Assembly: GCA_032054765.1 (NCBI GenBank)
Contig: DAMBSC010000003.1
Coordinates: 124,001 to 188,000, forward strand
DNA: 64,000 bases
Source: DFXE01 sp032054765
GTDB taxonomy: Bacteria; Bacteroidota; Bacteroidia; Bacteroidales; Tannerellaceae
Reading direction: 5' to 3'
Below, one piece after another: positions 1 through 7,927 of this stretch; positions within the stretch are counted from its first letter, which is position 1; each line of letters begins with the position of its first letter. The position numbers and the translations under genes were made by a program. Under the pieces are notes generated by a model. That model was not told the DNA's origin and ran no database searches. It saw only the letters and a program-made list of their open reading frames with translations.

Positions 1-9
1 ATTTTTCTT

Positions 10-933
10 TTATTCATAGCCTTTTATCTGGGTTGTATATAGTTCGTAAAATGCTTTTTTAATTTCATCCCTTACTCGGATATATTCGGATTGTATAAAT
101 TCTGTCGTTCCTGTTGCTTCGGAAGGATCATCGAAACCGATATGCAAACGGTTCTTTACTTTTCCCAAAAATGCAGGGCAGCTTTTATTTGCACCACCGC
201 AAACGGTAATCACATAATCCCACTGTTCATTTATATATTGCTTTACACTGTCGGATGTATGGTGCGAAATATCCACCCCTGCATCCTGCATTACTTCTAT
301 TGCTTTGGAGTTTACCTCTCCGCTTGCTTTTGTTCCTGCAGAATAGACTAATAGTTTAGGGTCGAAGGATTGTAGGAAACCGTGTGCCATTTGGCTACGG
401 CAGCTATTGCCTGTACAAAGGATAAGGATTTTAGGCGGTATTTGGTTTATAATCAGTTGCCAATGACCCACATCACGCCATTGGTCGAACTTCCAGCCTA
501 TTTCTTTCATGTGTGATGCCTGTTTGAATCCGAATTTTTCATGCAGGCGTACACTGCTTTCATTGGGAATACATATTCCTGCGATAAGGGCGTGTATATC
601 GCCTTTATATATCTCTTTGAAAAGATGCTGATACAGGATTGTGCCTATTCCTTTACCCTGCAAATCTTTATCTAAATAGATAGTAACTTCTTTTGTGGAT
701 GAATAGGCGCAACGGTTATTCCAGTTATGCAGATAACAGTAGCCTGCGATTTTGCCGTTAATCTCTCCTACGCAATAAGGAAATCCTTCATCTAAGAAGC
801 CTTTGATACGCTGCTGCATTTCACTTTCGCTTACGGCTGCCGTTTCAAAGGTAATGGCTGTATTTTCCACATAATAATTATAAATATCACAGATGCCTTT
901 TGCATCGTCCAATGTAACTTTCTTAATTTTCAT
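10..933 (-). CDS. GNAT acetyltransferase / thioredoxin-type arsenate reductase fusion (ArsN-ArsC)
   Basis: Two enzymes are joined in 307 residues. Residues 1-160 are a GNAT N-acetyltransferase of the phosphinothricin/ArsN type (acetyl-CoA loop QGKGIGT near 92-98). Residues 168-307 are a low-molecular-weight phosphatase-fold arsenate reductase with the P-loop CTGNSCRS (173-180). Cys173, Cys245 and Cys252 have the same spacing as Cys10/82/89 of the thioredoxin-coupled staphylococcal ArsC, and the acid loop is DDP near 268. This predicts reduction of arsenate to arsenite plus acetylation of an arsenical or related amine; the acetyltransferase substrate is inferred. It lies 66 bp downstream of arsR on the same strand, with its own operator-like dyad. 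An arsenite exporter may follow beyond the left window edge. Confidence 0.85.
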   Translation of the reverse strand: MKIKKVTLDDAKGICDIYNYYVENTAITFETAAVSESEMQQRIKGFLDEGFPYCVGEINGKIAGYCYLHNWNNRCAYSSTKEVTIYLDKDLQGKGIGTILYQHLFKEIYKGDIHALIAGICIPNESSVRLHEKFGFKQASHMKEIGWKFDQWRDVGHWQLIINQIPPKILILCTGNSCRSQMAHGFLQSFDPKLLVYSAGTKASGEVNSKAIEVMQDAGVDISHHTSDSVKQYINEQWDYVITVCGGANKSCPAFLGKVKNRLHIGFDDPSEATGTTEFIQSEYIRVRDEIKKAFYELYTTQIKGYE

Positions 934-966
934 ATATGATATAGTAATTCGTAATTATACATACAA

Positions 967-982
967 TTCGCAAAAACACGAA
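967..982. promoter_or_regulatory. ArsR operator-like dyad before the ArsN-ArsC gene
   Basis: TTCGCAAAAACACGAA matches the two dyads upstream of arsR in length and outer bases (TTCGCAA...CGAA). It sits between the arsR stop and the fusion-gene start, which suggests a second repressed promoter inside the operon. The match is visible; binding is inferred. Confidence 0.55.
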
Positions 983-999
983 CTTGTAAAACAAATTTT

Positions 1000-1326
1000 T
1001 TATTTGCTTTTGCAGCTTTCTTCATTATTGATTTCAACGAACAATGCAGAAAACATACTTTTTGCTTTTTGCCAGTTTTCTTCATGGATGCAGTATTTGA
1101 CAGTTGGCAATGTGATTGTTCCATGTATCAATCCTGCATCTTTCAATTCGTTCAAATGCTGTGAAAGAGTGCTTTTAGCAATGGGCAGTATCTCCGACAT
1201 ATCGCCATGATAACAGCATGACTGATTCGCAAGCATTTCCAGAATAGCAATACGGATAGGGTGACCTATGGCTTTTGCGAAGCGTGCAAGCTGTTCTTGT
1301 TCGGCTGTAAGATCTTTCTTTGACAT
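1000..1326 (-). CDS. arsR: ArsR-family winged-helix repressor
   Basis: This is a 108-residue ArsR/SmtB regulator with a recognition helix in IAKSTLSQHLNELKDAGLI. A Cys-Cys pair (SCCYHGDM) just before the DNA-binding region and a later KYC are candidate As(III) ligands. The ATG at 1326 was chosen because the longer frame starts with TTG inside the operator. It is the first gene of the leftward operon with the ArsN-ArsC fusion, so self-repression relieved by arsenite is the likely regulation. Confidence 0.88.
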   Translation of the reverse strand: MSKKDLTAEQEQLARFAKAIGHPIRIAILEMLANQSCCYHGDMSEILPIAKSTLSQHLNELKDAGLIHGTITLPTVKYCIHEENWQKAKSMFSALFVEINNEESCKSK

Positions 1327-1343
1327 ATCATTTATATTTATCG

Positions 1344-1388
1344 TTCGCAAATATACGAATAGATTTTCAATTCGCAAGTTTGCGAATT
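1344..1388. promoter_or_regulatory. Paired ArsR operator dyads upstream of arsR
   Basis: Two 16-bp dyads lie at 1344-1359 (TTCGCAAATATACGAA) and 1371-1386 (TTCGCAAGTTTGCGAA). The second is the core of a perfect 8-bp inverted repeat, AATTCGCA/TGCGAATT, at 1369-1388. Their starts are 27 bp apart, and they lie 18-62 bp upstream of the arsR ATG, where a repressor would block the promoter. Confidence 0.65.
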
Positions 1389-1542
1389 GTTTTTTACAGT
1401 AGAATAAATATTTTGGAATTAAACATTTAATATACAGCGGTTACAAAATAGTTAAAAGCTCCGCCAGAACCTCTGGATATATTGAAGGAATAGAATTAAA
1501 AATTCTACTCCTTTTATTTTTATAACCATATAAAAGTAACAA

Positions 1543-1578
1543 CGAGCGCTCGAAAATGCAGGGATATCATTACCTTTG
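1543..1578 (+). promoter_or_regulatory. Promoter with CGAGCGCTCG palindrome for the AraC gene
   Basis: A -7 box TACCTTTG (1571-1578) ends 8 nt before the ATG of the AraC gene. A perfect 10-bp palindrome, CGAGCGCTCG (1543-1552), lies where the -33 element would be and is the most GC-rich piece of this AT-rich gap. An operator role is inferred. A small AT-rich hairpin (TAGAATT/AATTCTA) is at 1491-1507. Confidence 0.45.
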
Positions 1579-1586
1579 CCCTAGCC

Positions 1587-2429
1587 ATGTATCAAACCAT
1601 CAGGACATTTGATTTCAAGGCTTTACCCATTGAGATAGAGGTAAAAGACCTAAAGTTTATCCGTGAATTGCCCAAGCTGCTCGGGCAGCCTCACAAAGCA
1701 AACTTCTATCAGATCGTATGGATTACAGAGGGCAGAGCCACTTTCCGTATCGACTTCAGGGATATACCTATAAAAGCAAACGAGATACTGATAATATCCT
1801 CCGGACAAGTATGTCAGTTCGATACCACATCCCACTATTCAGGCAAGATGATCCTGTTTACTGGTTCATTCTTCAACATTACGGAACTCGACTCCAACTT
1901 TCTACATACAGCCGAGATACTTAACCCCATTAGCTTGAATAAAACAGTCTCTGTTTGCCCCCAGCTTGCAGGAAATCTCACCGCACTGCTTGATGAAGAA
2001 TTGAAACACTCTGTCGATACATTCCAGACAGGAATTGCACAGAGCTACCTGCGTGTCCTGCTACTGGAAACCGAAAGGCAACTTACGGCAAACCATCCTC
2101 CTCTCACTAACAATACAGGGCGAAAATTCTACAATGCAGTCGAACAATATTTCAGGGAAAACCGCAACACTGAATTCTATGTCAAACTATTAGGCATAAA
2201 CGAAAAAAAACTATCAAAAGAAATAAAAGCCCTTACTGGAAAAACACCCAAAGTTTATATCGACTCGCGAACCATACTTGAAGCAAAACGGTTATTATCA
2301 TACAGTAGTTTGTCCATAAAGGAAATAGGCTATAAACTTGGTTTCGAAGAACCTACCAACTTTAATAAATACTTCCGTAAGCACATGGGGCTGACCCCTG
2401 CACAATTCCGCGATACTGCAAGGAAATAA
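1587..2429 (+). CDS. AraC-family transcriptional regulator
   Basis: The 280 residues comprise an N-terminal cupin-like sensing domain (about 20-140) and a C-terminal double helix-turn-helix (about 185-280). The latter includes SIKEIGYKLGFEEPTNFNKY and the closing GLTPAQFR typical of AraC proteins. The gene precedes, with a 108-bp gap, an NAD(P)-binding oxidoreductase on the same strand; this pairing is common for AraC regulators that control a single enzyme. The ligand is unknown. Confidence 0.85.
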   Translation: MYQTIRTFDFKALPIEIEVKDLKFIRELPKLLGQPHKANFYQIVWITEGRATFRIDFRDIPIKANEILIISSGQVCQFDTTSHYSGKMILFTGSFFNITELDSNFLHTAEILNPISLNKTVSVCPQLAGNLTALLDEELKHSVDTFQTGIAQSYLRVLLLETERQLTANHPPLTNNTGRKFYNAVEQYFRENRNTEFYVKLLGINEKKLSKEIKALTGKTPKVYIDSRTILEAKRLLSYSSLSIKEIGYKLGFEEPTNFNKYFRKHMGLTPAQFRDTARK

Positions 2430-2537
2430 TCGCAGGGCGGAGATTTACCATCGTTTGACGGACATGTATTATCACAAGCCGCGAACATTGCCCCACCTTT
2501 GCATTGTTATTAATATAAACCAATAAAAAATACAGCA

Positions 2538-3188
2538 ATGAGTAAAGTAGTATTGATAGGAGCCAGCGGATTCGTAGGTACCGCAATCCTGAATGAAGCA
2601 TTGAACCGGGGTATAAAAGTAACAGCAGTAGTGCGCAACCCCGACAGCATTAAAATCTCCAACCCCGACCTTACAGTCGTTAAAGCCGATGTGTCCGACA
2701 CCGCAAAAGTGGCTGAAATCACAAAAGGCGCCGATGCCGTTATCAGTGCATACAACCCCGGTTGGAGTAATCCCGACATCTACGAAGAAACCCTGAAAAT
2801 ATACCCCCGCATTCTGGAAGGAGTAAAGAAAGCAGGTGTTAAGCGCTTGTTGATCGTAGGCGGTGCAGGCACATTGTTCGTCGCCCCTGGAGTCCGCGTG
2901 GTTGATTCGGGCGCTATCCCGGCCGAAATCATAGATGGGGTAAAATCCCTGGGCGAATTCTACTTGAATACCCTTGTAAACGAAAAAGATATCGATTGGA
3001 TATTCTTCTCTCCCGCAGGGAGCCTAGAGTCCGGCGAACGCACAGGCAACTACCGCCTTGGCAAAGACGACTTGATCGTAAACGACAGAGGCGAAAGCAA
3101 AATATCCGTCCAGGATTACGCCAAAGCAATGGTAGATGAACTGGAAACCCCGACACACCACCAAGAACGGTTTACTATAGGGTATTAA
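2538..3188 (+). CDS. NAD(P)-binding oxidoreductase (NmrA/atypical SDR family)
   Basis: The protein has 216 residues with an N-terminal Rossmann fold (VVLIGASGFVGTAILNEAL, residues 4-22) and an acidic stretch PDLTVVKADVSD after the second strand. It resembles the YwnB/NmrA-like atypical short-chain dehydrogenases, which bind NAD(P)H and often lack the catalytic Tyr-Lys pair. Its codon use is richer in C-ending codons (GCC, GAC, ATC) than the AT-rich core genes later in the window, which may mean transfer together with the AraC gene. The substrate cannot be told from the sequence. Confidence 0.75.
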   Translation: MSKVVLIGASGFVGTAILNEALNRGIKVTAVVRNPDSIKISNPDLTVVKADVSDTAKVAEITKGADAVISAYNPGWSNPDIYEETLKIYPRILEGVKKAGVKRLLIVGGAGTLFVAPGVRVVDSGAIPAEIIDGVKSLGEFYLNTLVNEKDIDWIFFSPAGSLESGERTGNYRLGKDDLIVNDRGESKISVQDYAKAMVDELETPTHHQERFTIGY

Positions 3189-3205
3189 TGATGAAAATAT
3201 AGTTG

Positions 3206-3535
3206 CTACCTGATAAGGCTCAAATTTCCGGTCATTTTATTGATGACTTTTTTCTCGCCGTAGACAGCGATTCCGACATACTGGATGTCTTTTTCTTCTG
3301 TATCCAATAAGGCGGATTCATATTCGTCGTAGGTTCTGGATTGTTGGGCTACGGTTGAGAAATCAACAACTATCATATCCTCAAGCTTCATGGATAATAA
3401 CCGTTCACGTATCTCTTTGATTTTTGGACGGGTTGTTCCCAATATCGGTATTGGAAGTTGGGTAATGCCCGGATGTCTACCACCATCAGCATAATACATC
3501 TCCGAATTTAAAGCCTTCTGTCTCGATTTGAGCAT
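3206..3535 (-). pseudogene. N-terminally truncated DUF2000 protein
   Basis: The 109 residues match the C-terminal three quarters of DUF2000 proteins (HPGITQLPIPIL, DMIVVDFSTVAQ, YVGIAVYGEKKVINK, ending LSLIR). The first beta strand and helix, about 30 residues in this family, are missing. The remaining start (MLKSRQKAL) is preceded by an in-frame TGA four codons upstream. No family-like N-terminus was found in the other frames of 3536-3779, so this is probably a broken gene. The gap 3536-3779 contains no other gene that I can support. Confidence 0.5.
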
Positions 3536-3779
3536 TTTGCTTCAATCGTATAATAGCCACATTTTATTATCACATATTAAAAATGGAGAAACCCTTTGTA
3601 GAGATAAGAGCTACGTAGACTTCTTCATGGCTTCTGCTTTTAGAGTTGCGGGTATCTTTTTGTGTGTTTTCTGTAGTGTCCTCGACCTGCCTTCGGGAAT
3701 TCTTCGACTTGGGTTCGAGTGATTTTTTGTATCTTAGTGCTATGTTACTTAAAACGGTACATTAGCTAAGTAATTTTAT

Positions 3780-4559
3780 ATGGAACAAATAAGAATGATT
3801 GAGAAGGTCCGGGATTTGTCTTTAGACGATGAAGGTGTCAGCGCGGTGCTGATGTATGGTTCTTTTACCAAGGGGGAGGGCGACGGCTTCTCGGATATTG
3901 AGTTTTATATCTTCTTGCGGGAAGGGTACCTGCCTGATAAAAGGGTGTGGGTCGAGGGTGTTCGTACGGTCAGGATGTTCTTTACCAATGAGTTTGGTAC
4001 GGATGTGGCTGTTTTTGATAATCTAATACGTGGTGAGTTCCATTTTCATCCGGTTGCTGATATTGGCGTTGTTCATAGTTGGCAGGGTATGTTGGATTTT
4101 AGTGTCCGCGACAAAATGAATCTGGTCGATAAGGATGGGTTGCTGACTGATACACTAAACGGTATCGGGCAGATCAGTCCTGTGTGGAATACCCGTGAGA
4201 ATATTACGTGGGTTGCCGATTCGATGATTAACAACTTGCTTTTTGTGGGGAATGTTATCCGGCGTGGCGAGTATGCACGTGCAGTTCACTTGTTTTATTT
4301 TCTGGAGAAATACCTTGCACTGATGATACGTTTGTATCTGGATAGTACCGGTCATTGGCTCGACCCGATGAAAGACCTCGAGCATGAAATTCCGGCGGAA
4401 TGGTATGGTCGGTATGCCCGATGCGTTCCGACACTGAATGGCGACGACCTGCAAAGGTGCTACGGGTGTGTGGTAGAATTGACCTGTGAGTTATTTGTGT
4501 TGCTGGATGTTCCGCAGTACGACAGGCGGATATTGGATGAATTAGCTGCTTGCCGGTAA
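3780..4559 (+). CDS. Lincosamide nucleotidyltransferase-like protein (LnuB/F type)
   Basis: The 259-residue protein has the nucleotidyltransferase signature MYGSF (25-29) followed by SDIEF (38-42), which supply the Gly-Ser and metal-binding carboxylates. GEFHFHPVADIG and a helical C-terminal half are typical of the larger Lnu proteins (LnuB/LnuF/LnuG group), which add AMP or another nucleotide to lincomycin and clindamycin. The length is right for that group and nothing is truncated. Other aminoglycoside-type nucleotidyltransferases are an alternative; substrate specificity is inferred from overall resemblance only. Confidence 0.7.
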   Translation: MEQIRMIEKVRDLSLDDEGVSAVLMYGSFTKGEGDGFSDIEFYIFLREGYLPDKRVWVEGVRTVRMFFTNEFGTDVAVFDNLIRGEFHFHPVADIGVVHSWQGMLDFSVRDKMNLVDKDGLLTDTLNGIGQISPVWNTRENITWVADSMINNLLFVGNVIRRGEYARAVHLFYFLEKYLALMIRLYLDSTGHWLDPMKDLEHEIPAEWYGRYARCVPTLNGDDLQRCYGCVVELTCELFVLLDVPQYDRRILDELAACR

Positions 4560-4610
4560 AACCTTTTTACCCTCTGTTTGTTATTTATACTCATTAATAA
4601 ACAGATCGTT

Positions 4611-5102
4611 ATGAATACAGAATCGACAGTCAACCTTTCGGTCGACAAAAAGAATAATACGATACATATCGTAAGTGTGTTTGAAGCTGGTATCCAAGCT
4701 GTTTGGGAGGCGTGGACAAAGCAGGATATGCTCGAAAAGTGGTGGGCGCCGCAGCCGTACCATGTCGAAACCCGGTCGTTCGATTTTAACGTAGGTGGTA
4801 CGTGGTTGTACGCCATGGTCGGGCCCGAAAATGAGAAGCACTGGAGCAAAACGGATTTTGAGAAAATAAAACCACTCGAACAAATAATTTGGCAGGATGC
4901 TTTCTCTGACGAAGATGGTAATATAGACCCTTCAATGCCCCACTCGAGGTGGACTATCGGTTTTGCAGAGAGTAAAGGTATTACAGCCGTCGACATCATT
5001 TTACAGCCTAACTCTCCGGCCGAGCTCGATAAGCTGATAACCATGGGATTCGAAGACGGTATCACTATGACTTTAACTTATCTTGGCGAACTGTTGAAAT
5101 AA
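4611..5102 (+). CDS. SRPBCC / AHSA1-like protein
   Basis: The 163 residues show the START-like hydrophobic-cavity fold of the AHSA1 (activator of Hsp90 ATPase homologue) family: the early AGIQAVWEAWTKQDMLEKWW and the later GTWLYAMVGPE and SRWTIGFAE. Bacterial members are small stand-alone proteins of mostly unknown ligand. The ATG at 4611 is used because the longer frame begins with TTG in the intergenic gap. The gene is followed 13 bp later by the DUF4256 gene and probably shares its transcript. Confidence 0.75.
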   Translation: MNTESTVNLSVDKKNNTIHIVSVFEAGIQAVWEAWTKQDMLEKWWAPQPYHVETRSFDFNVGGTWLYAMVGPENEKHWSKTDFEKIKPLEQIIWQDAFSDEDGNIDPSMPHSRWTIGFAESKGITAVDIILQPNSPAELDKLITMGFEDGITMTLTYLGELLK

Positions 5103-5115
5103 ATCCCTAAACGGA

Positions 5116-5655
5116 ATGGCTATGTATGACAGGTTGTTCAAAGTCCTACAGGAGCGCTTTGATCTGAATATGAACCGCCACAAGGGTATCCGGTGGAATG
5201 ATGTACAGACAAGGCTGGAAGTGGACAGTAAGAAGTTGTGGTCGGTAAGCGAGATGGAAAGAACCGGCGGCGAACCTGACATTATCGGTATGGATGCCGA
5301 AACGGGGGAGTATATCTTTTGCGATTGCTCGCCCGAAAGTCCCAAAGGCCGTAGGAATACTTGTTACGATCCCGAAGCACAAAGGTCAAGAAAAGAGAAT
5401 AAACCCGCTGACAGCGCCGTAGGGATGGCTACTACCATGGGTATAGAGCTTTTAACGGAGGATGAATACCGCAAATTGCAGCTCACAGGGAATTTCGATA
5501 CCAAGACATCAAGTTGGCTGAAAACACCTACAAAGATTAGAGAACTTGGCGGGGCTATTTTCGGGGATTACCGCTACGACAGAGTATTTGTGTACCATAA
5601 CGGTGCGGAGTCTTATTATGCTTCAAGAGGTTTCCGTGGGGTATTGAAGGTGTGA
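5116..5655 (+). CDS. DUF4256 family protein
   Basis: The 179 residues are full length for DUF4256, with the family segments RTGGEPDIIG and CDCSPESPKGRRNTCYDPEA and a C-terminal GFRGVLKV. The function is unknown. In this family the gene is often near SRPBCC/AHSA1 genes, as here, which suggests a common but unknown role. A second in-frame ATG at 5122 is equally possible as the start. Confidence 0.75.
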   Translation: MAMYDRLFKVLQERFDLNMNRHKGIRWNDVQTRLEVDSKKLWSVSEMERTGGEPDIIGMDAETGEYIFCDCSPESPKGRRNTCYDPEAQRSRKENKPADSAVGMATTMGIELLTEDEYRKLQLTGNFDTKTSSWLKTPTKIRELGGAIFGDYRYDRVFVYHNGAESYYASRGFRGVLKV

Positions 5656-5711
5656 TTTTCATACTGCGCCACCGTATAACCCCCAATGATTTTCTTATTC
5701 GATATCCTTAT

Positions 5712-5870
5712 TTATTTCAGTTGCTTTCCGTCTGAGAAGGCTTTTCCTATCTTTTCGCTTACTTTCAGATAGTCATTATTGAACGGATCGAAAATCAGTG
5801 GCACAACTTTTGCCGCATCTATAGCGATAAATTTATCAGTATATGTTTCTTTGAGGTACATATTATACCA
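5712..5870 (-). pseudogene. C-terminal fragment, possibly of a flavin reductase-like protein
   Basis: The roughly 50 terminal codons (KFIAIDAAKVVPLIFDPF...KIGKAFSDGKQLK) have normal protein character and end at a proper stop. The frame upstream runs into the promoter region at 5877-5910 with no plausible gene body. The ending resembles the C-termini of FMN-binding flavin reductase-like proteins; that likeness is weak. It is best read as a leftover of a deleted gene. Confidence 0.35.
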
Positions 5871-5876
5871 GAAGTG

Positions 5877-5910
5877 TTTGCTAATGTATAAGCAAAATTG
5901 CTTATATTTG
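5877..5910 (+). promoter_or_regulatory. Orphan promoter with operator-like dyad
   Basis: TTTG (5877-5880), a 22-bp spacer and TATATTTG (5903-5910) form a good Bacteroidetes promoter. An inverted repeat with 9-bp arms (TATAAGCAA, 2 bp, TTGCTTATA) at 5887-5906 fills the spacer and overlaps the -7 box. The first ATG downstream (5934) opens only a 14-codon reading frame. Confidence 0.5.
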
Positions 5911-5933
5911 TAATACAAACAATAACAAAGAAA

Positions 5934-5978
5934 TGAAAAAGTTTTTAATTACTCTGCTTATTCTCATCGTGTGGTAAA
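5934..5978 (+). pseudogene. Truncated signal-peptide remnant (14 codons)
   Basis: The frame MKKFLITLLILIVW then stops. It looks like the start of a secreted protein whose body has been lost, and it is correctly placed 23 nt after the -7 box of the orphan promoter. A real 14-residue peptide is possible but less likely. Confidence 0.35.
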
Positions 5979-5993
5979 CGTGTTTTCAAAGTA

Positions 5994-6149
5994 CTATACT
6001 TCTCTCATATATGCTTCTAATGGTTTTGCCAAATAGAATTTGATCGATAGTAACATAAAACCTATTGTTGGCGTGGCAAAGCCATATAGTCCCATATTAG
6101 CTCCTTTAGCAGCAGAAGCAATAGCAACAGGGTTGATTATTTCAATTAA
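5994..6149 (-). pseudogene. C-terminal fragment of an unidentified membrane protein
   Basis: Fifty-one codons without an upstream start encode a hydrophobic stretch (IINPVAIASAAKGANMGLYG, then TPTIGFMLLSIKFYLAKP and LEAYMREV) ended by TAG. A TAG also closes the frame directly upstream. I do not recognise the family. Together with the neighbouring pieces it makes 5660-6180 a stretch of eroded genes. Confidence 0.35.
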
Positions 6150-6183
6150 CTAGGCAGCTATATTATATCGATATAGGTAAAGA

Positions 6184-7848
6184 TTATCCCTCTTCCTTTG
6201 GTTGATATAGGTAACGTTTTATACTCCGTTTGGGTGTTTTTTCAAATTCTTCCTGAAGTATTCTGAATGAACTTACCTTACTGTAAACAGGCATTTCATT
6301 ATTCAATTGATCAATGTTTTGTTGCATTAAGTTATCAACTTCAGACGGATTAATATTATCCTTTGCAATTTGTTCCAGATCGGGATAGATAAGTGCCACA
6401 AGTTTACCTTTTTCATAAATCGTCAATGACTCGGCAACATACGGCATATTATTCAAAGCATCTTCAATTTCTTCGGGATAGATATTCTGACCATTGGAAC
6501 TTAATATCATAGTTTTACTGCGTCCACGGATATAAAGGAAGCCATCTTCATCCATTGTTCCTAAATCTCCGGTATTCATCCAGCCATCGGGAAACATCAC
6601 CGCATCCGTTGCTTCCTGATTTTTATAATATCCCAACATATTATTGGTTCCGCGAACAAATATCTCTCCTACTACATTTACAGGATCAGAAGAGTCAATT
6701 TTAACCTCCATACGGTCAACAATCCTCCCTACAGAGCCTTTCTTAAAAGTATCCCATTGTTCATACGCTACCAAAGGGCCGCATTCTGTTAATCCGTATC
6801 CTACGGTATATCGGAAATTTATCCTTTTCAAAAAGTTTTCTACTTCTTTATTTAATGCTGCACCTCCGATTACTACTTCTCCAAAAGCTTCTCCAAAAGC
6901 TTTGTTCAGCTTATCGGCAATCACGCTTAATATCTTCTTGTTCACAATAGGGACTTTGAGAAGAAACTTAATTGTCGGCTTTTCTAATTCAGGAAAGACA
7001 CGGCTCTTTACTATCTTTTCTATAATCAACGGTACAGCTAAGATGAGTGTTGGCTTCAGCGTAGCAAAGGAGTCTGCAATAATTTTAGGACTGGGTGTAC
7101 GGGTAAGGAAATGAACATGACAACCTTTTCCTACCGAATTCAAAATTTCAAATGCCAAACCATACATATGTGCCATGGGTAACATACAAACAATGTTATC
7201 ACCCGGTCGAACAAAGGGAACATTCTCATTCGCATATTTAGTATTACTCCATAAACTTCTGTATGGGAGCATTACTCCTTTAGAGAAACTTGTTGTGCCT
7301 GAAGTATAATTCAATACAGCCATTTCTTCAGGGTCCTCTAAATGATAAGCTATATTTTCTTTTGTAAAACCGTCAGGATATTTCTTTTGAAACAATACAT
7401 CTATCTGTTCACGGATGGCGGCTATATTTTTAACTGTCGAACTAATAACTGAAAAATCATCCAACGACATGAAAAGCTGAACGTTCTGCATTTGGCTTTC
7501 GTTCAGGTTTTCCCAATTAGTTGAAGCGGCCAGCAGAGCTTTAGCTTCAGAATGGTTTACAATGTGATGAATATTATCCGGCTTGAAATCATGTAGGATG
7601 GGTACAACAACTGCACCATAAGCCATAATACCAAAGAAACTGATTGCCCAGTTTGAAGAGTTTCTTCCTACTAATCCGATCTTATCTCCTTTCTTAATTC
7701 CGGCATGTTCAAAAAGAATATGCAGCTTTTCAATCCGGCGGGCAACGTCCTTATAATAGTATGTCTCACCTTTATAATCAGAGAACGCAGGCAGGTCCCA
7801 GTATTCTCTAAAGCTATTCTCCACAATACCCAAAAAACGATTTTCCAT
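6184..7848 (-). CDS. AMP-forming acyl-CoA synthetase-like protein
   Basis: The 554 residues belong to the ANL superfamily (long-chain fatty acid CoA ligase type). The signatures are the phosphate loop YTSGTTSFSKG (181-191), YGLTECGP, WMNTGDLG and the hinge/adenylation segment GRSKTMILSSNGQNIYPEE. The ATG at 7848 was chosen over a longer TTG start because that TTG lies inside a possible -7 box (TAAATTTG). The gene is the last of the leftward aldA-lutABC transcript, 79 bp after lutC, an unusual companion for lactate oxidation. Its substrate (fatty acid or other carboxylate) is unknown. Confidence 0.85.
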   Translation of the reverse strand: MENRFLGIVENSFREYWDLPAFSDYKGETYYYKDVARRIEKLHILFEHAGIKKGDKIGLVGRNSSNWAISFFGIMAYGAVVVPILHDFKPDNIHHIVNHSEAKALLAASTNWENLNESQMQNVQLFMSLDDFSVISSTVKNIAAIREQIDVLFQKKYPDGFTKENIAYHLEDPEEMAVLNYTSGTTSFSKGVMLPYRSLWSNTKYANENVPFVRPGDNIVCMLPMAHMYGLAFEILNSVGKGCHVHFLTRTPSPKIIADSFATLKPTLILAVPLIIEKIVKSRVFPELEKPTIKFLLKVPIVNKKILSVIADKLNKAFGEAFGEVVIGGAALNKEVENFLKRINFRYTVGYGLTECGPLVAYEQWDTFKKGSVGRIVDRMEVKIDSSDPVNVVGEIFVRGTNNMLGYYKNQEATDAVMFPDGWMNTGDLGTMDEDGFLYIRGRSKTMILSSNGQNIYPEEIEDALNNMPYVAESLTIYEKGKLVALIYPDLEQIAKDNINPSEVDNLMQQNIDQLNNEMPVYSKVSSFRILQEEFEKTPKRSIKRYLYQPKEEG

Positions 7849-7927
7849 ACTTTTACTGTTTACAACATAACTCTGGTAGTCATGTGATTGTTGCAAATTT
7901 ATGAAAAATTGTTCAAAAGGAAGAAGC

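Noticed and set aside
3528..3722. 64-codon plus-strand frame opposite the DUF2000 fragment
   Set aside because: No domain, promoter or conserved feature; probably chance in a decayed interval.
5712..5918. Complete 68-residue protein
   Set aside because: The first third is the reverse of the orphan promoter and its dyad; only the C-terminal part has protein character, so it is listed as a fragment.
1..6180. Integrated mobile element for the accessory-like left end
   Set aside because: No integrase, transposase, attachment-site duplication or mobilisation gene is visible, so transfer is only suggested by gene content and remnants.
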